DNA of 64,000 nucleotides from CAVWZH01 sp963765285 (GCA_963765285.1 CAVXVR010000003.1:744001-808000), one strand, 5' to 3'; counted from the first letter of the stretch, positions 31,204 to 40,479 are shown. Program-made: numbers and translations. Notes: generated from the sequence alone by a model not told the origin.

Positions 31204-33329
31204 GTTTCACTCGGCCGCTCGAACGTTTTGTTCTGATGGGTGGCGCTCAACAAGCCCCAGAACACCCCGGCAAAAATCAGGCTGCGTATTACGGCAAACA
31301 CGACCGAGGTGCCGGCCAACATCTGGTCTGGAGGCTGCCCCGCGCCGAACATGCGCAAAATATTGGCGATGAGTGGAGTGATGACCTCCGCGCCCATGGC
31401 CCCGACCCAGAGTGCCAGGGGCGTGGGCTTCACCCGAGGAATAGCCCAGGCGAGTCCCAGCAAGAGAACGAAATTGTTGAAGAAGGGCAGCAGGACGAAT
31501 TGCTGGAACTGTTCCCGATAGATGATGTCGCCCCAGACGAAAGTGGGCAAGAGCGAACAAAAAGGAAGTGCAACCAAAGCGGCGATTGCGCCCGCCACGG
31601 CGGCGGCTTTCCAAGGCACATGGATTTTCCGGAACACGATGATCGCGGCAAATGAAAACACGATCTTCTGAACGATATTGAATTCCCAGTACACCCCTGC
31701 AATGGAATTCCTGCTGGTGGCGGAGAGCCATAGGATGTAGGTCAAGCCGGAGATCACATTGGCGAAGACAAATGCTGCAGCTCGCAGCCAGCGGAAGGAG
31801 TGGCCTTGTGATCCGATCAACTCGGCAAAGCTGGTCGTTTCGGTGGCAACGACCAAGGCAGGCCGCTGGATGGCTGGCGTCGCCACCGGCGCGGGCGAAG
31901 GCAGAGGTTCGCTCGGTTCCTGGACTGCGATTGCCGGAGGAACAGCACTTGCGGCCGCCAGGGCCATCCCCGGTTGCGGTGGAGCTGGTGCGGACATTCT
32001 TGGAAGGGCGGCGCTTGCGGCCTTCATTTTTGTCCCGGCTGCGCCGCGCAGTTTCTTCACGATAGCGAGCAGTGCTGCTTTGATCGCCCCAAATTCTTCT
32101 GAGGTAATAGCAACCTGTTTATCTTCGGTTTGCCGCGCCAGCACCATCTGGTGGTAGGCGAAGGTCCCCCGCGTCGCATTGGCGAATCCGAGAACGCAGG
32201 TCGCCCCTACGATCAAACCAAACCAATTGCCGTAGTACTGCGCCAGATAAGGATTCGGGGTGCCGTACTGCGAAGAGTATTGCGAGTACGCGTTGACTGC
32301 GGCCTGCATGGCCATTACTCCAAACAGATTTGCGACTGCCCCCATGGAACACAAAACCAGACCAATAATGGCCGCGGGCCTTCCCATTTTCTGAACGCCG
32401 AAAGCGATGGGACCAAATATCACGAGATACAGCAGTGGATTATTCCAGGCCACGACTATGGCCGGAAGTTTACCCACGAAAAGCGTCAACAAAATCGGCG
32501 CCAAAACGCTGGCCGCAACCACAAATGCCGCCGTTCCGATTCCCAGGGCAGCGGCCTGGCGGGCGGAGTTGCCGTCGTAGATTTCGGGCCAGAGAATTTT
32601 CTTCCAGGGCGGACTCGGCCCGACGGGCGCCATCGGAACTGGAACGGGGCGCGGCAGAACCACAGGAATCTGCGCGGAAGCATCCTCAGATTCGAGCTCA
32701 ATCGAATCGGCGCGCTTTACCAGTTCGTTGAATCTCGGATCGTTGCGCAGTGAACTAAATCGCGCCTCGGTCTTCAGGTGAGCCAATCCGGCAGAGCGCT
32801 CATCACAGGCTTTGTTCAGCCACTCAAAGGCTTGCTCACGGTCACCGGTCTCGGCGCTGATGAGCGCGATGTAGTATGGCGAAACATGCACCCCGAGGCG
32901 GACCAGCGAACGCAAGACGGAAACAAATTTGGCTTCAGGATCGCCTTCGTACAGCTTGATGTGCTGAATTCCCGAGAGCGGGTACTTCATGCTCTTGGGA
33001 ATGATCGCGTCTTCCAGGTAGAGAGGAAGAAATTGTTTGCCGCCTTCCCAGCCGATCGAGACTTCCTTGGATATATTCTCCGACTGCATCGAGGTGCGCG
33101 AAACCATAAGCAGAATGGTCTTGCAGCCTTCGATGGCGTTGACGATTTCCTCACTCCAGCGCTGGGCGCCATCGATTCCGCTCTGGTCGATCCAGACTGC
33201 CACGCCCGCGGCGCGCAGGCGCTGAACGATTTGCAGGACCTGCTGCCGCTCCCGGCTGGAGTAGCTGACCATCACTTCCGGGCGCGAGGCCCGGCCCGTC
33301 ATGCTGATTTCTCGTTCGCTCATCTTCAC
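31200..33329 (-). CDS. TIR-domain protein with TPR-like segment and multiple membrane helices
   Basis: 709 aa. TIR domain at 16-147: PEVMVSYSSRERQQVLQIVQ, AGVAVWIDQSGIDGAQRWSE, TILLMVSRTSMQSENISKEV. E89 lies where bacterial TIR NADases carry the catalytic Glu, so NAD cleavage is plausible. Residues 150-210 resemble one TPR unit with the ending LKTEARFSSLRNDPRFNELV. Membrane helices follow at about 260-285, 295-312, 318-342 and 368-385, then a Pro/Ala-rich linker (440-495) and five or more helices (515-695). Start is uncertain (GTG 33329, ATG 33323 or ATG 33302). Coupled to the RyR gene. No phage or mobile gene is adjacent. Confidence 0.85.
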   Translation of the reverse strand: MKMSEREISMTGRASRPEVMVSYSSRERQQVLQIVQRLRAAGVAVWIDQSGIDGAQRWSEEIVNAIEGCKTILLMVSRTSMQSENISKEVSIGWEGGKQFLPLYLEDAIIPKSMKYPLSGIQHIKLYEGDPEAKFVSVLRSLVRLGVHVSPYYIALISAETGDREQAFEWLNKACDERSAGLAHLKTEARFSSLRNDPRFNELVKRADSIELESEDASAQIPVVLPRPVPVPMAPVGPSPPWKKILWPEIYDGNSARQAAALGIGTAAFVVAASVLAPILLTLFVGKLPAIVVAWNNPLLYLVIFGPIAFGVQKMGRPAAIIGLVLCSMGAVANLFGVMAMQAAVNAYSQYSSQYGTPNPYLAQYYGNWFGLIVGATCVLGFANATRGTFAYHQMVLARQTEDKQVAITSEEFGAIKAALLAIVKKLRGAAGTKMKAASAALPRMSAPAPPQPGMALAAASAVPPAIAVQEPSEPLPSPAPVATPAIQRPALVVATETTSFAELIGSQGHSFRWLRAAAFVFANVISGLTYILWLSATSRNSIAGVYWEFNIVQKIVFSFAAIIVFRKIHVPWKAAAVAGAIAALVALPFCSLLPTFVWGDIIYREQFQQFVLLPFFNNFVLLLGLAWAIPRVKPTPLALWVGAMGAEVITPLIANILRMFGAGQPPDQMLAGTSVVFAVIRSLIFAGVFWGLLSATHQNKTFERPSET

Positions 33330-33434
33330 CCATCCGCGCCGTCTGGAGCCGACCGGGACCGCAAGCCCCAGGAAAAGTTTGCTTCGCCGGGAATTTCACC
33401 CGGGACGGCCGTTTCACTGGACTTTAGGGGAGAC

Positions 33435-33447
33435 CGATAGTCTATCG
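33435..33447. promoter_or_regulatory. possible operator upstream of the TIR operon
   Basis: CGATAG, T, CTATCG is a perfect 13-bp palindrome about 106 bp before the TIR start, in the 260-bp gap behind the serine hydrolase. No good -35/-10 pair was found beside it. Nothing else is seen in the gap. Confidence 0.3.
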
Positions 33448-33589
33448 AGCCGGGCAACCAGGCACAACCGCCCACTTGGGGCAGTCATCGCGGTTATGCC
33501 GGCTCGATGCAGGCAGGATTCTCATCCTTGGAGCGGCGGGCCGTCAAGCGTAGTTCGTCCGGAACTTCGGCCCACCGCGGTTGACGCCC

Positions 33590-34615
33590 TTATGCCGAAA
33601 GCGCCTCTTTCACCAACGTGAGGGCGCGGCTCCCGGCCGCGGCAAACGCCTTGACTGTATCCATGTCGGTCTCAGTCTTAGCGTACCAATTGATGGTCAG
33701 GCAGAAATAGACCCAGCGGCCGTCGAAGAGCATGGCGCCCGGAACGCACACTGCATGGAATCCGGCCACGTCGATGCTTCCACCTTTGCAGAAAGCGCTT
33801 ACACCCAGCGGCAACGGCAAAAGCCAGATGGCGTCGCTCATCGCGAGGATGCGCCGGAACTCGTTCAGACTTTCTTTGTTTTGGAAAAACGCTCCCTGCA
33901 AGGCGCGCGCATAGTAAGAGATGAAATCATCGGCGGACGCAGCCAGGGACTGGACCTGGTTCAGGGGCGAATTGACGATCGGCGAGTTGGCCGCAGCTCC
34001 GATTTCTTCCCAGGTGAAATTCTTGTAATCCTTGGCGCCAAGAAGATAGCCGAAAAATGCCCGCGTGCTTTCCGGGATCATGACACTCTTCAGCCCGGCC
34101 GAAGCGATAAATGCACGGACCTTGTCCGGGCCGACGTGCTTCAGGCACATGTCCGTCCCAGTGTTGTCGCTGTGCAGAATCATGGCTTCAATCGCGGTGC
34201 GCTCCGAGACTTTGCCAATCAGATTGGGAGGATTGAATGTCGCACTGTCCACCGACCACACACTGGCATCGAGCGCCAATTGCTCGGCCTTGAGGGTCTG
34301 CACAACTTGCGGGGAATCGGCTTGCCGCAGGGCCTCGCAGAGAATGAACGTCTTGATGGCGCTGCCCACAAACATGGTTTTCGAGGAGTTGGATTCGACC
34401 AGAAACTCGGGTTTGCCGTTCGCCGCGGGGGCGTGGATCTTGACGGCGACATCACCCGGCAGCGACTTGAAGAGCGACAAGATCGCCTGGGGAGAAGCGT
34501 CCACTTTCTCTGGGGCCACCGATCTCGTCGGCTCAGCCGCCGCGCGCAATGCCAGCGGCAGAGTCCCGATCGTGGCCGCCGCTCGTGCCAGAAACCCGCG
34601 TCTTGATTGAACCAT
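33590..34615 (-). CDS. Tat-exported class A beta-lactamase-like serine hydrolase
   Basis: 341 aa. A twin-arginine-like leader (SRRGFLARAAATIGTLPLAL) precedes a penicillin-binding fold. S85 and K88 form SxxK (VGSAIKTF), SDN is at 149-151 (LHSDNTGTD), and the KTG-like motif is KGG (FCKGGSIDVAG). A class A Glu in the omega loop is not certain. True beta-lactamase activity is thus possible but a peptidase or esterase role is as likely. The same strand order places it before the TIR operon, with a 260-bp gap, so it is probably separate. Confidence 0.82.
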   Translation of the reverse strand: MVQSRRGFLARAAATIGTLPLALRAAAEPTRSVAPEKVDASPQAILSLFKSLPGDVAVKIHAPAANGKPEFLVESNSSKTMFVGSAIKTFILCEALRQADSPQVVQTLKAEQLALDASVWSVDSATFNPPNLIGKVSERTAIEAMILHSDNTGTDMCLKHVGPDKVRAFIASAGLKSVMIPESTRAFFGYLLGAKDYKNFTWEEIGAAANSPIVNSPLNQVQSLAASADDFISYYARALQGAFFQNKESLNEFRRILAMSDAIWLLPLPLGVSAFCKGGSIDVAGFHAVCVPGAMLFDGRWVYFCLTINWYAKTETDMDTVKAFAAAGSRALTLVKEALSA

Positions 34616-34653
34616 AGCTTCTCCAGACTTGAGGATGACCGCGAACGGAAGGG

Positions 34654-34730
<77 letters not shown>

Positions 34731-34811
34731 TCTGGGCCTGCTCCCATTCTAGTTGCCTGTTCCTGCGCGTCAACCGCCTTCACTTTCTATGCCAACCTTT
34801 GCTCCAACAAG

Positions 34812-34846
34812 AAAAATCCCCGACCCTGTGAAACCAGGCCGGGGAT
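34812..34846 (-). terminator. intrinsic terminator of the minor pilin operon
   Basis: On the minus strand ATCCCCG (34846-34840) pairs with CGGGGAT (34822-34816), with a partly paired CCTGG / CAGGG inner stem, then five T. It lies 25 bp after the stop of the last pilin gene. Confidence 0.8.
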
Positions 34847-34870
34847 GGCAGTGTCTTGCGGGCTCTTAAT

Positions 34871-35962
34871 TCAGTTGTAGCGATTCTTGAAGCTCATGTT
34901 GCGGGCGCTCACTGAGGTTTGAATGTCGATGCCCTGGAATCCGGTGGTGCCCGTCAGTGAAGTGCGGAAGGTTAAATGCGCGATGTTGACCTTGCGGATC
35001 ATGTTGGGCGACGTGACACCGATATCCCCCACACCAGTTTGGAGATTGCCGAGGTCATCATAGGTGTCGTAGGTGAAACGCAGGTCCGACACGTTGTCGG
35101 CCACGGGTACGGGAGTCTGGCCGTTTACCTGGCGCATGAGGCGTGCGTGGTTGGGATCAGTTGTATTGTCCACGTAGTATGTGACCACCCATATACGAGT
35201 TGCGGTGGTGCCTGCACCGGCGGTCATTTGCGCCACTTCTCCGCTGGTGGCCAGGGATTGGTTCATATGGAGAGAGTCCGGATCCGCCAGGGCGGCGACG
35301 AAAGTTGGGCCAAGTCCGGTCACATTGGCGGTTATTTCAGCGACGGCCATCGCGGTTGAGCCTGCCGTGGTGTTCTGAAGCAGAATCAAGTCGCCCGTCT
35401 TCAATCCATATACCGCGTCACTTACCAGTTGTGGAGGGGTGGCTGGTGCAGGCACAGACGGTGAGAAGGTTATCGCTGTGCCGGCGGGATTGTTAAAGGT
35501 CACGGCGTACTCGTTCAACAGAAAAAATGTGTCGGCGTAGACGACCGTGATCACGTCAGTGGCGGGCTGACCCGCCTGCAGAATCGGCCCCATACGGTAG
35601 CCAGGAACGATCCAACTCATGTACTTACTGGGATACGCGATGCCGGCAGGCGATGCTCCACCGCCGATGTAGCATTTAGCTTGGTCGCAACCATATGTCG
35701 GGGCAGTGCCGGTACCGGAAGCCAGGCCTACTCCACCGGGCTGCAAGCCTGCGCCCGCCTGGCTGATGTCCTTAATGATCATGTTCTCGGCGGCGCGGCT
35801 ATCCTGTTGCATCTGCGCCCGCTCGGAGACAATGAACGTGGCATTCACCGCCCGGCTGAACAACTGCACGGCCCCTCCAATGACAATCAGCCCCACGGAA
35901 AGCGCGATCATCAGTTCCAACAGGGTAAAGCCGCGAGTTGAGTTGCGTTTGCAATGCTGCAT
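34871..35962 (-). CDS. pilW: PilW-type minor pilin / pilus assembly protein
   Basis: 363 aa. Type III signal (prepilin) RGFTLLELMIALSVGLIVIG: cleavage after Gly and N-methyl Phe, with Glu at +5. The body is long and beta-rich with TWGC-like cysteines (YGCDQAKCYIGGG) that may form a disulfide. PilW-like proteins sit in the minor pilin complex that primes type IV pilus assembly. It is the last gene of a three-gene operon with the pilV- and fimT-type genes, 9 bp after the previous stop. Confidence 0.86.
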   Translation of the reverse strand: MQHCKRNSTRGFTLLELMIALSVGLIVIGGAVQLFSRAVNATFIVSERAQMQQDSRAAENMIIKDISQAGAGLQPGGVGLASGTGTAPTYGCDQAKCYIGGGASPAGIAYPSKYMSWIVPGYRMGPILQAGQPATDVITVVYADTFFLLNEYAVTFNNPAGTAITFSPSVPAPATPPQLVSDAVYGLKTGDLILLQNTTAGSTAMAVAEITANVTGLGPTFVAALADPDSLHMNQSLATSGEVAQMTAGAGTTATRIWVVTYYVDNTTDPNHARLMRQVNGQTPVPVADNVSDLRFTYDTYDDLGNLQTGVGDIGVTSPNMIRKVNIAHLTFRTSLTGTTGFQGIDIQTSVSARNMSFKNRYN

Positions 35963-35971
35963 GGTTTGCCT

Positions 35972-36586
35972 CTACCTGTATTGCGATATGAAGCTCGTCA
36001 GCACGTAGTTCTTGCTGATCGCCTTGAACTGGGGGGTGACGTAAGTGATGGTGATGACCACGTTGCGCAAATCGGGGGTAGTGGCGCCGCCATTAATTAC
36101 GGGAGAAATCACAATCGTGCGCTTGAAGTTGGCCAGGGAAATCTGCTGGTCATCGGCAGTGCCCGTGATTCCATCCGGGCCGGGCGAGGTGAGAATCTCG
36201 GACCCTGCGTCGTCGGCGGTACCGACAAGCCCGTCGGGCCCGGCCAGATTAATGGGTTTCGTGCCATCTACAAAGATTCCGCCGTTGGCCACGTTGTTAA
36301 TCTGCGACCACACAATTTGGGAGGAGTCGCGGGCCGTGAGAATGCTCTCCATGGCTTCCGAGGCCAACTGCTTGGCGATCATGTCTTCCTGCGAATCCTG
36401 GGTGGCGGCCATGGCTGCCCCAAACACTGCGAGCAGACTGACCATGCCGACGGTCAGGACCACCATTGAAATAAGAACCTCAAGCAGGGAAAACCCACGC
36501 TGTTGCTTCGCGGATTGGTGAATTGCGTTTTCGGCTCTCACAGCTGCCTCCAGAAGTTCTGGCCCGAGGTCAGAAACAAACGCCAT
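35972..36586 (-). CDS. pilV: PilV-type minor pilin
   Basis: Up to 204 aa; the first 30 residues before QRGFSLLEVLISMVVLTVG may be too long, and GTG at VRAENAIHQ is an alternative start. The prepilin signal has Glu at +5. Two copies of an Asp/Gly-rich loop (GPDGLVGTADDAG and GPDGITGTADDQ) lie at residues about 115-145 and look like calcium-binding turns. It overlaps the upstream fimT-type gene by 49 bp if the long start is used, supporting a shorter one. Confidence 0.84.
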   Translation of the reverse strand: MAFVSDLGPELLEAAVRAENAIHQSAKQQRGFSLLEVLISMVVLTVGMVSLLAVFGAAMAATQDSQEDMIAKQLASEAMESILTARDSSQIVWSQINNVANGGIFVDGTKPINLAGPDGLVGTADDAGSEILTSPGPDGITGTADDQQISLANFKRTIVISPVINGGATTPDLRNVVITITYVTPQFKAISKNYVLTSFISQYR

Positions 36587-37188
36587 CCTCGCACGCGTCC
36601 GGTGGCGCCCCAGATCGTTACAGCCCGGGAGCTGTAGAGATCGCCCTGGCGCGCCAAGTAAACCACGCCGTTGCTGATGTTGCCCACGGTGTCTTGAGCG
36701 GTGCCGTCGGGATAGAAGAAGATCGTCGTTACGCCTGGTGTAACGTTGACATCTAGGTCGATCGCGCTACCGCCGTTCCCGAAGCCGTCCGGCGTGATGG
36801 GCTGGGCAATGGGTGAGGTCGGGACGCCCGGAAGCGCTACGAAGGCCATTTCTGGGGCAAGCTGGGCTTGAACCAGCACCGGGCCAGCGACCGTATTTTG
36901 AGTCACAGTGATCGTGTTCGGTATGGCGCCGTTGTTAAAGCTGACCACATAGACCCGGCGCTCGGCTACGGCTTCGTCGTGCGCCCGCCGCAGCGTCATA
37001 AGAGTCGTGTTATATGCATTGGTGATACGGGTCTGTTGCCAGGCGGGAATCAGGGCCATGAAAGTAATGCCGCCGACGATCATCATGAGGGAGGCGACAA
37101 TCATCATTTCCAGCAGCGAGAAGCCGCGGCACCCTGCTAAGTTGTGGGCTCGCGCTTGCAATCTCGCATTCGGACTCGAATCCCGCAT
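36538..37188 (-). CDS. fimT: GspH/FimT-type minor pseudopilin
   Basis: 216 aa. Prepilin signal CRGFSLLEMMIVASLMMIVG after a 21-residue leader. The body matches FimT/GspH: AYNTTLMTLRRAHDEAVAERRVYVV and GTTIFFYPDGTAQ. FimT-type minor pilins help start pilus growth and, in some bacteria, bind DNA for uptake. It is the first gene of the pilin operon, whose promoter should be in 37189-37410. That stretch shows no clear boxes. No major pilin or pilB/C/M-Q is in the window. Confidence 0.85.
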   Translation of the reverse strand: MRDSSPNARLQARAHNLAGCRGFSLLEMMIVASLMMIVGGITFMALIPAWQQTRITNAYNTTLMTLRRAHDEAVAERRVYVVSFNNGAIPNTITVTQNTVAGPVLVQAQLAPEMAFVALPGVPTSPIAQPITPDGFGNGGSAIDLDVNVTPGVTTIFFYPDGTAQDTVGNISNGVVYLARQGDLYSSRAVTIWGATGRVRGWRLFLTSGQNFWRQL

Positions 37189-37455
37189 CTAGCCTCCTGC
37201 TTCCGCTCCACGCCCATCCGCATAGTCTTCGCCAGACAAAGGGAGGTGGTGGTAAGTGGAAGTTGACAGGTCGAGCATATGTCGAGCCCCGGGGCGCGTC
37301 AAAACACCGAAGTCATGCGAACTAGTGACTTTCGCGGGGTAACGTTACCGGCAGGTGACCTTCGTGCGGGTCCCGAAGGACGTCCTTGCGAAACCTGAGC
37401 AGGATATGGCGTGGCGTATACTGCCCGGCTGAACTTTTGCCCCATAAACTCACCC

Positions 37456-38583
37456 ATGCCACCTGCACCTTCATCGCGTCTCGCCTACGTTGACTGGATG
37501 AGGGGTTTGGCATGTGTCCTGATGTTTCAGACCCACTGCTACGATGCCTGGTTGAACGCCGCAGCCCGCAACACCACATTTTTCATGTGGTCGCAGCTGG
37601 GCGGAACGCTTCCCGCACCTCTCTTTCTCTTTATGGCGGGATTCTCCCTCGCGCTGGTCGTCGACAAGCTTCGGCAGAAAGGACTTTCGGCGAGCCAGAT
37701 TGCGGGTACAACGGTTCGCCGAGGAACCGAGATCTTTGTGCTTGGGCTTCTCTTCCGCCTGCAGGAGTACCTGATCGCATTTCCCTGGTCACCGTGGACA
37801 GACCTTTTTCGGGTGGATATTTTGAACACCATCGGAATTTCGTTGATGCTGATGGGCCTCACCTGTGGCGCGGTGTTGCGACTGAGCCGCCGGGCTCAGC
37901 GACTTGAACTGGGAATTGCAGCCGCAGGAGTGTCGTTGATGATCGCTCTGCTGACGCCTCTGCTATGGACTTCGTGGCAACCGCGATTTTTGCCCTGGCC
38001 GCTGGAGAGCTACGTGAACGGAGTGCACAATCTGGGCACGCCTCAGTCCTGGTTGTTTCCGATTTTTCCCTGGACCGGATTTGCCTTTGCAGGGCTGGCA
38101 GTCGGATTTCTACTGCTAAGCAGTTGGGTACGCCAGCATGAGGCTTCCGCCTTCCTCCTGGCGGGCATCAGCGGAATCGGACTCATATATCTGGCCCGTT
38201 GGCTGGATTCGGAACCGTTCCACCTGTATGCCGTCTACGATTTTTGGCACACTAGTCCAAGTTTCTTCCTGATTCGGGTTGGCCTGCTCCTTGCTATTCT
38301 TTGTGGCGCATATCTGTGGTGCCGCTGGGGAGCCGGGCAATGGGGATTCAGCCCCCTGGCGCAGTTAGGGCAGACCTCGCTGCTGGTGTATTGGGTCCAC
38401 ATTGAGTTTGTGTACGGGCGGCTTTCCATTTTACCGAAACACGCACAAAGCATTCGGACGGCATCGTTCGGGCTGCTGGTGATCTGCATTGCTATGCTGA
38501 TGCTCTCGCTGCTGCGTGTACGGTTGAAAGGACACGGAGCAGACGTGTGGAAATGGTTTCGAAGACCTGGGCAGGCTTGTTGA
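37456..38583 (+). CDS. multi-pass membrane acyltransferase (HGSNAT/DUF1624-like)
   Basis: 375 aa from ATG 37456 (MPPAPSSRLAYVDWMRGLAC); a GTG at 37411 would add 15 residues that overlap a possible -10 box (TATACT, 37417-37422). About ten membrane helices. The opening YVDWMRGLACVLMFQTHCYD and the loop RLQEYLIAFPWSPWTDLFRVDILNTIG fit the heparan-alpha-glucosaminide N-acetyltransferase-like family, which moves acetyl groups across a membrane to sugars. The acceptor is unknown. The TRIC-type gene follows after 22 bp. Confidence 0.8.
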   Translation: MPPAPSSRLAYVDWMRGLACVLMFQTHCYDAWLNAAARNTTFFMWSQLGGTLPAPLFLFMAGFSLALVVDKLRQKGLSASQIAGTTVRRGTEIFVLGLLFRLQEYLIAFPWSPWTDLFRVDILNTIGISLMLMGLTCGAVLRLSRRAQRLELGIAAAGVSLMIALLTPLLWTSWQPRFLPWPLESYVNGVHNLGTPQSWLFPIFPWTGFAFAGLAVGFLLLSSWVRQHEASAFLLAGISGIGLIYLARWLDSEPFHLYAVYDFWHTSPSFFLIRVGLLLAILCGAYLWCRWGAGQWGFSPLAQLGQTSLLVYWVHIEFVYGRLSILPKHAQSIRTASFGLLVICIAMLMLSLLRVRLKGHGADVWKWFRRPGQAC

Positions 38584-38605
38584 GCGGGAGGAAAGCGGAG
38601 GACGC

Positions 38606-39229
38606 ATGAAGCACGATTCAGCCAAGTTCGTAGTCGCGCTGGATCTGGCCGGCATTTTTGTCTTCGCGGCTGAAGGGGCGATGACTGCCATCGATAACGA
38701 TCTCGATCTCCTCGGGCTCATGGTGCTGGCGTTCTCCACAGCACTGGCAGGCGGAATTATTCGCGATGTGTTGATCGGCGCGGTCCCCCCGGGAGCGCTA
38801 CGGGATTGGCGATACGCCACGACGGCGTTTGTGGCGGCTGCTGTGGTATTCGGCTTGTACGACTTTGTGAGCCGCATCCCGTATTCAGCCATTGTGATAG
38901 CGGATGCGGCGGGCTTGAGCTTGTTTGCCGTGGCGGGAGCGGCCAAAGCGCTGAACTACAATATGCCTCCTTTTATTGCCATTTTGATGGGAGGAATTAC
39001 AGGAGTGGGCGGGGGCACGGTTCGAGACATCCTGCTTTCCCGTGTTCCCACTGTGCTCTGGTCGGACATCTACGCGACTGCCGCACTGGCTGGCGCGGCG
39101 GTGATGGTGGCGGGGATGAAGCTGCGCCTGCCTCCGGCTCTGATGACCGTCCTCGGCGCGGTGGCGTGTTTCGCGTTGCGCGTGATCGCCGTCTGGCGAC
39201 ATTGGAGCCTGCCCCGCGTCCTGCATTAA
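38606..39229 (+). CDS. TRIC/UPF0126-family membrane protein
   Basis: 207 aa, seven helices in two repeated halves. Each half has a glycine-rich motif: ALAGGIIRDVLIGAVPP and TGVGGGTVRDILLSRVP, the hallmark of the YicG/TRIC fold, which forms trimeric cation channels (some members carry glycine or other small molecules). AGCGGAGGACGC before the ATG is a good ribosome site. It is probably co-transcribed with the acyltransferase. Confidence 0.88.
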   Translation: MKHDSAKFVVALDLAGIFVFAAEGAMTAIDNDLDLLGLMVLAFSTALAGGIIRDVLIGAVPPGALRDWRYATTAFVAAAVVFGLYDFVSRIPYSAIVIADAAGLSLFAVAGAAKALNYNMPPFIAILMGGITGVGGGTVRDILLSRVPTVLWSDIYATAALAGAAVMVAGMKLRLPPALMTVLGAVACFALRVIAVWRHWSLPRVLH

Positions 39230-39249
39230 GGCAAGGAATTAATATCGGA

Positions 39250-39816
39250 TCAACCGGCGGCAGCCAGTTGCCGGATCGCATTGTCCACCAGCTTCAATCC
39301 GATTCCCCATTGTTGACGGGCCTGGCTTTCATCGTCGCCATATCCGAACAGATACAACGTCATGTAGAACCCCTCCCGGATTTCGCTGCTCTCGTGATAG
39401 AAGCAGCGCCGGATAAGGAATTCTGCAGATGAGGGGATCTCAGGCACTCGTTTCAGAAGCTGGATGATGCGCTTCGCCCATTGTTCATGTTGGGGAAAAG
39501 AAAAACGAGAAACTTGATCAGTAAACAGCAAGTCAACATAAGAACCGAACTTGCAGGGGGCACCAAAGATTTCATCTTCCACAGTCATTTCGGTCGTGGA
39601 CCAGACATCGCATTTGGCCGTTTCGATCAGGCTGGCGGGCGAATTCACGGCGGTGAGGAATTCGCCCAGTTCCGGAGTCCGGCGCGCCTCTTCGAGGTCG
39701 AGCAAGAGCTCCGGCTGCCGCTTAAGGTCGTAGTAGCGCAAACCGTCGCCCGCGGCCCAAGGCAGCTCGAGGGTTTCGTCCTCGGCTGCCAGTTCGACGG
39801 CGAAATCGGCTTGCAC
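39250..39816 (-). CDS. conserved hypothetical protein downstream of lemA
   Basis: About 188 aa from GTG 39816, one base after the lemA stop; a frame starting at 39873 would overlap lemA by 56 bp and has an unlikely N-terminus. Mostly helical and soluble: DGLRYYDLKRQPELLLDLEE, EQWAKRIIQLLKRVPEIP, LIRRCFYHESSEIREGFYMT. No signal peptide and no motif I can name. Position makes it the last gene of the TPM-nucleotidyltransferase-LemA operon. Confidence 0.65.
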   Translation of the reverse strand: MQADFAVELAAEDETLELPWAAGDGLRYYDLKRQPELLLDLEEARRTPELGEFLTAVNSPASLIETAKCDVWSTTEMTVEDEIFGAPCKFGSYVDLLFTDQVSRFSFPQHEQWAKRIIQLLKRVPEIPSSAEFLIRRCFYHESSEIREGFYMTLYLFGYGDDESQARQQWGIGLKLVDNAIRQLAAAG

Positions 39817-39817
39817 G

Positions 39818-40435
39818 CTATTTTGCAGGCGCGGGCTGTGGTGCGGTTTGCGGCGCTCCACCCGGCGGGGCAAAGTTCACCTTAGGAACCTGCCGTGAGC
39901 CCTCGCTCGCGGCAAAGTACGCGTCGTTGGGCTTGAAGCCGGCCCATCCCGCGAAAATGTTGTTGGGAAACTGCTGGATGTACGTGTTGTAGTCCTGCAA
40001 AGTGTCGTTGTAGCGCTTGCGTTCGACTGCAATGCGGTTTTCAGTTCCGGCGAGTTCGTCCTGGAGGCGAAGGAAGTTTTCGTTCGATTTGAGCTGAGGA
40101 TAATTCTCGACAATCAGGAGCAGGCGGCCGAGGGCGCCATCGAGCTGTTGGTTCGCGGCGATCTTATCAGTCGGATTGCCGGCGGAGAGCAACGCTGACC
40201 GCGCTTTAGCGATGTCGCCGAACACGGTTTGTTCCTGCTGCGCGTATCCCTTCACGGTCTCGACCAGGTTGGGGATGAGGTCAGCGCGCCGCTGCAACAC
40301 AATATCCACCTGCGACCATGCGGCTTTCACCGCTTCATTCTTGGTCACCAGGGTGTTGCGGATGCCGACATATTGTCCAAAAACAACGAGTGCGATGAGC
40401 ACCAGCACCACGATTACGATTAAGGCTGCTTTCAT
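39818..40435 (-). CDS. lemA: LemA family protein
   Basis: 205 aa. N-terminal membrane helix (LIVIVVLVLIALVVFGQYVG) and the LemA core: NEAVKAAWSQVDIVLQRRAD, LIPNLVETVKGYAQQE, NFLRLQDELAGTENRIAVER, YNDTLQDYNTYIQQFP and the ending FAGWAGFKPNDAYFAAS. LemA proteins form an all-helical membrane-attached bundle, of unclear function, and are usually found with TPM-domain proteins, as here. A Pro/Gln/Ala-rich tail ends it. Confidence 0.92.
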   Translation of the reverse strand: MKAALIVIVVLVLIALVVFGQYVGIRNTLVTKNEAVKAAWSQVDIVLQRRADLIPNLVETVKGYAQQEQTVFGDIAKARSALLSAGNPTDKIAANQQLDGALGRLLLIVENYPQLKSNENFLRLQDELAGTENRIAVERKRYNDTLQDYNTYIQQFPNNIFAGWAGFKPNDAYFAASEGSRQVPKVNFAPPGGAPQTAPQPAPAK

Positions 40436-40479
40436 AATCTCCTCCCAAGCACAAAACGCTGAAATCCCCCCGGCACGCT

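Noticed and set aside
33581..34606. 341-aa open frame on the plus strand opposite the serine hydrolase
   Set aside because: The minus-strand protein has SxxK, SDN and a Tat leader; the plus frame has no motif.
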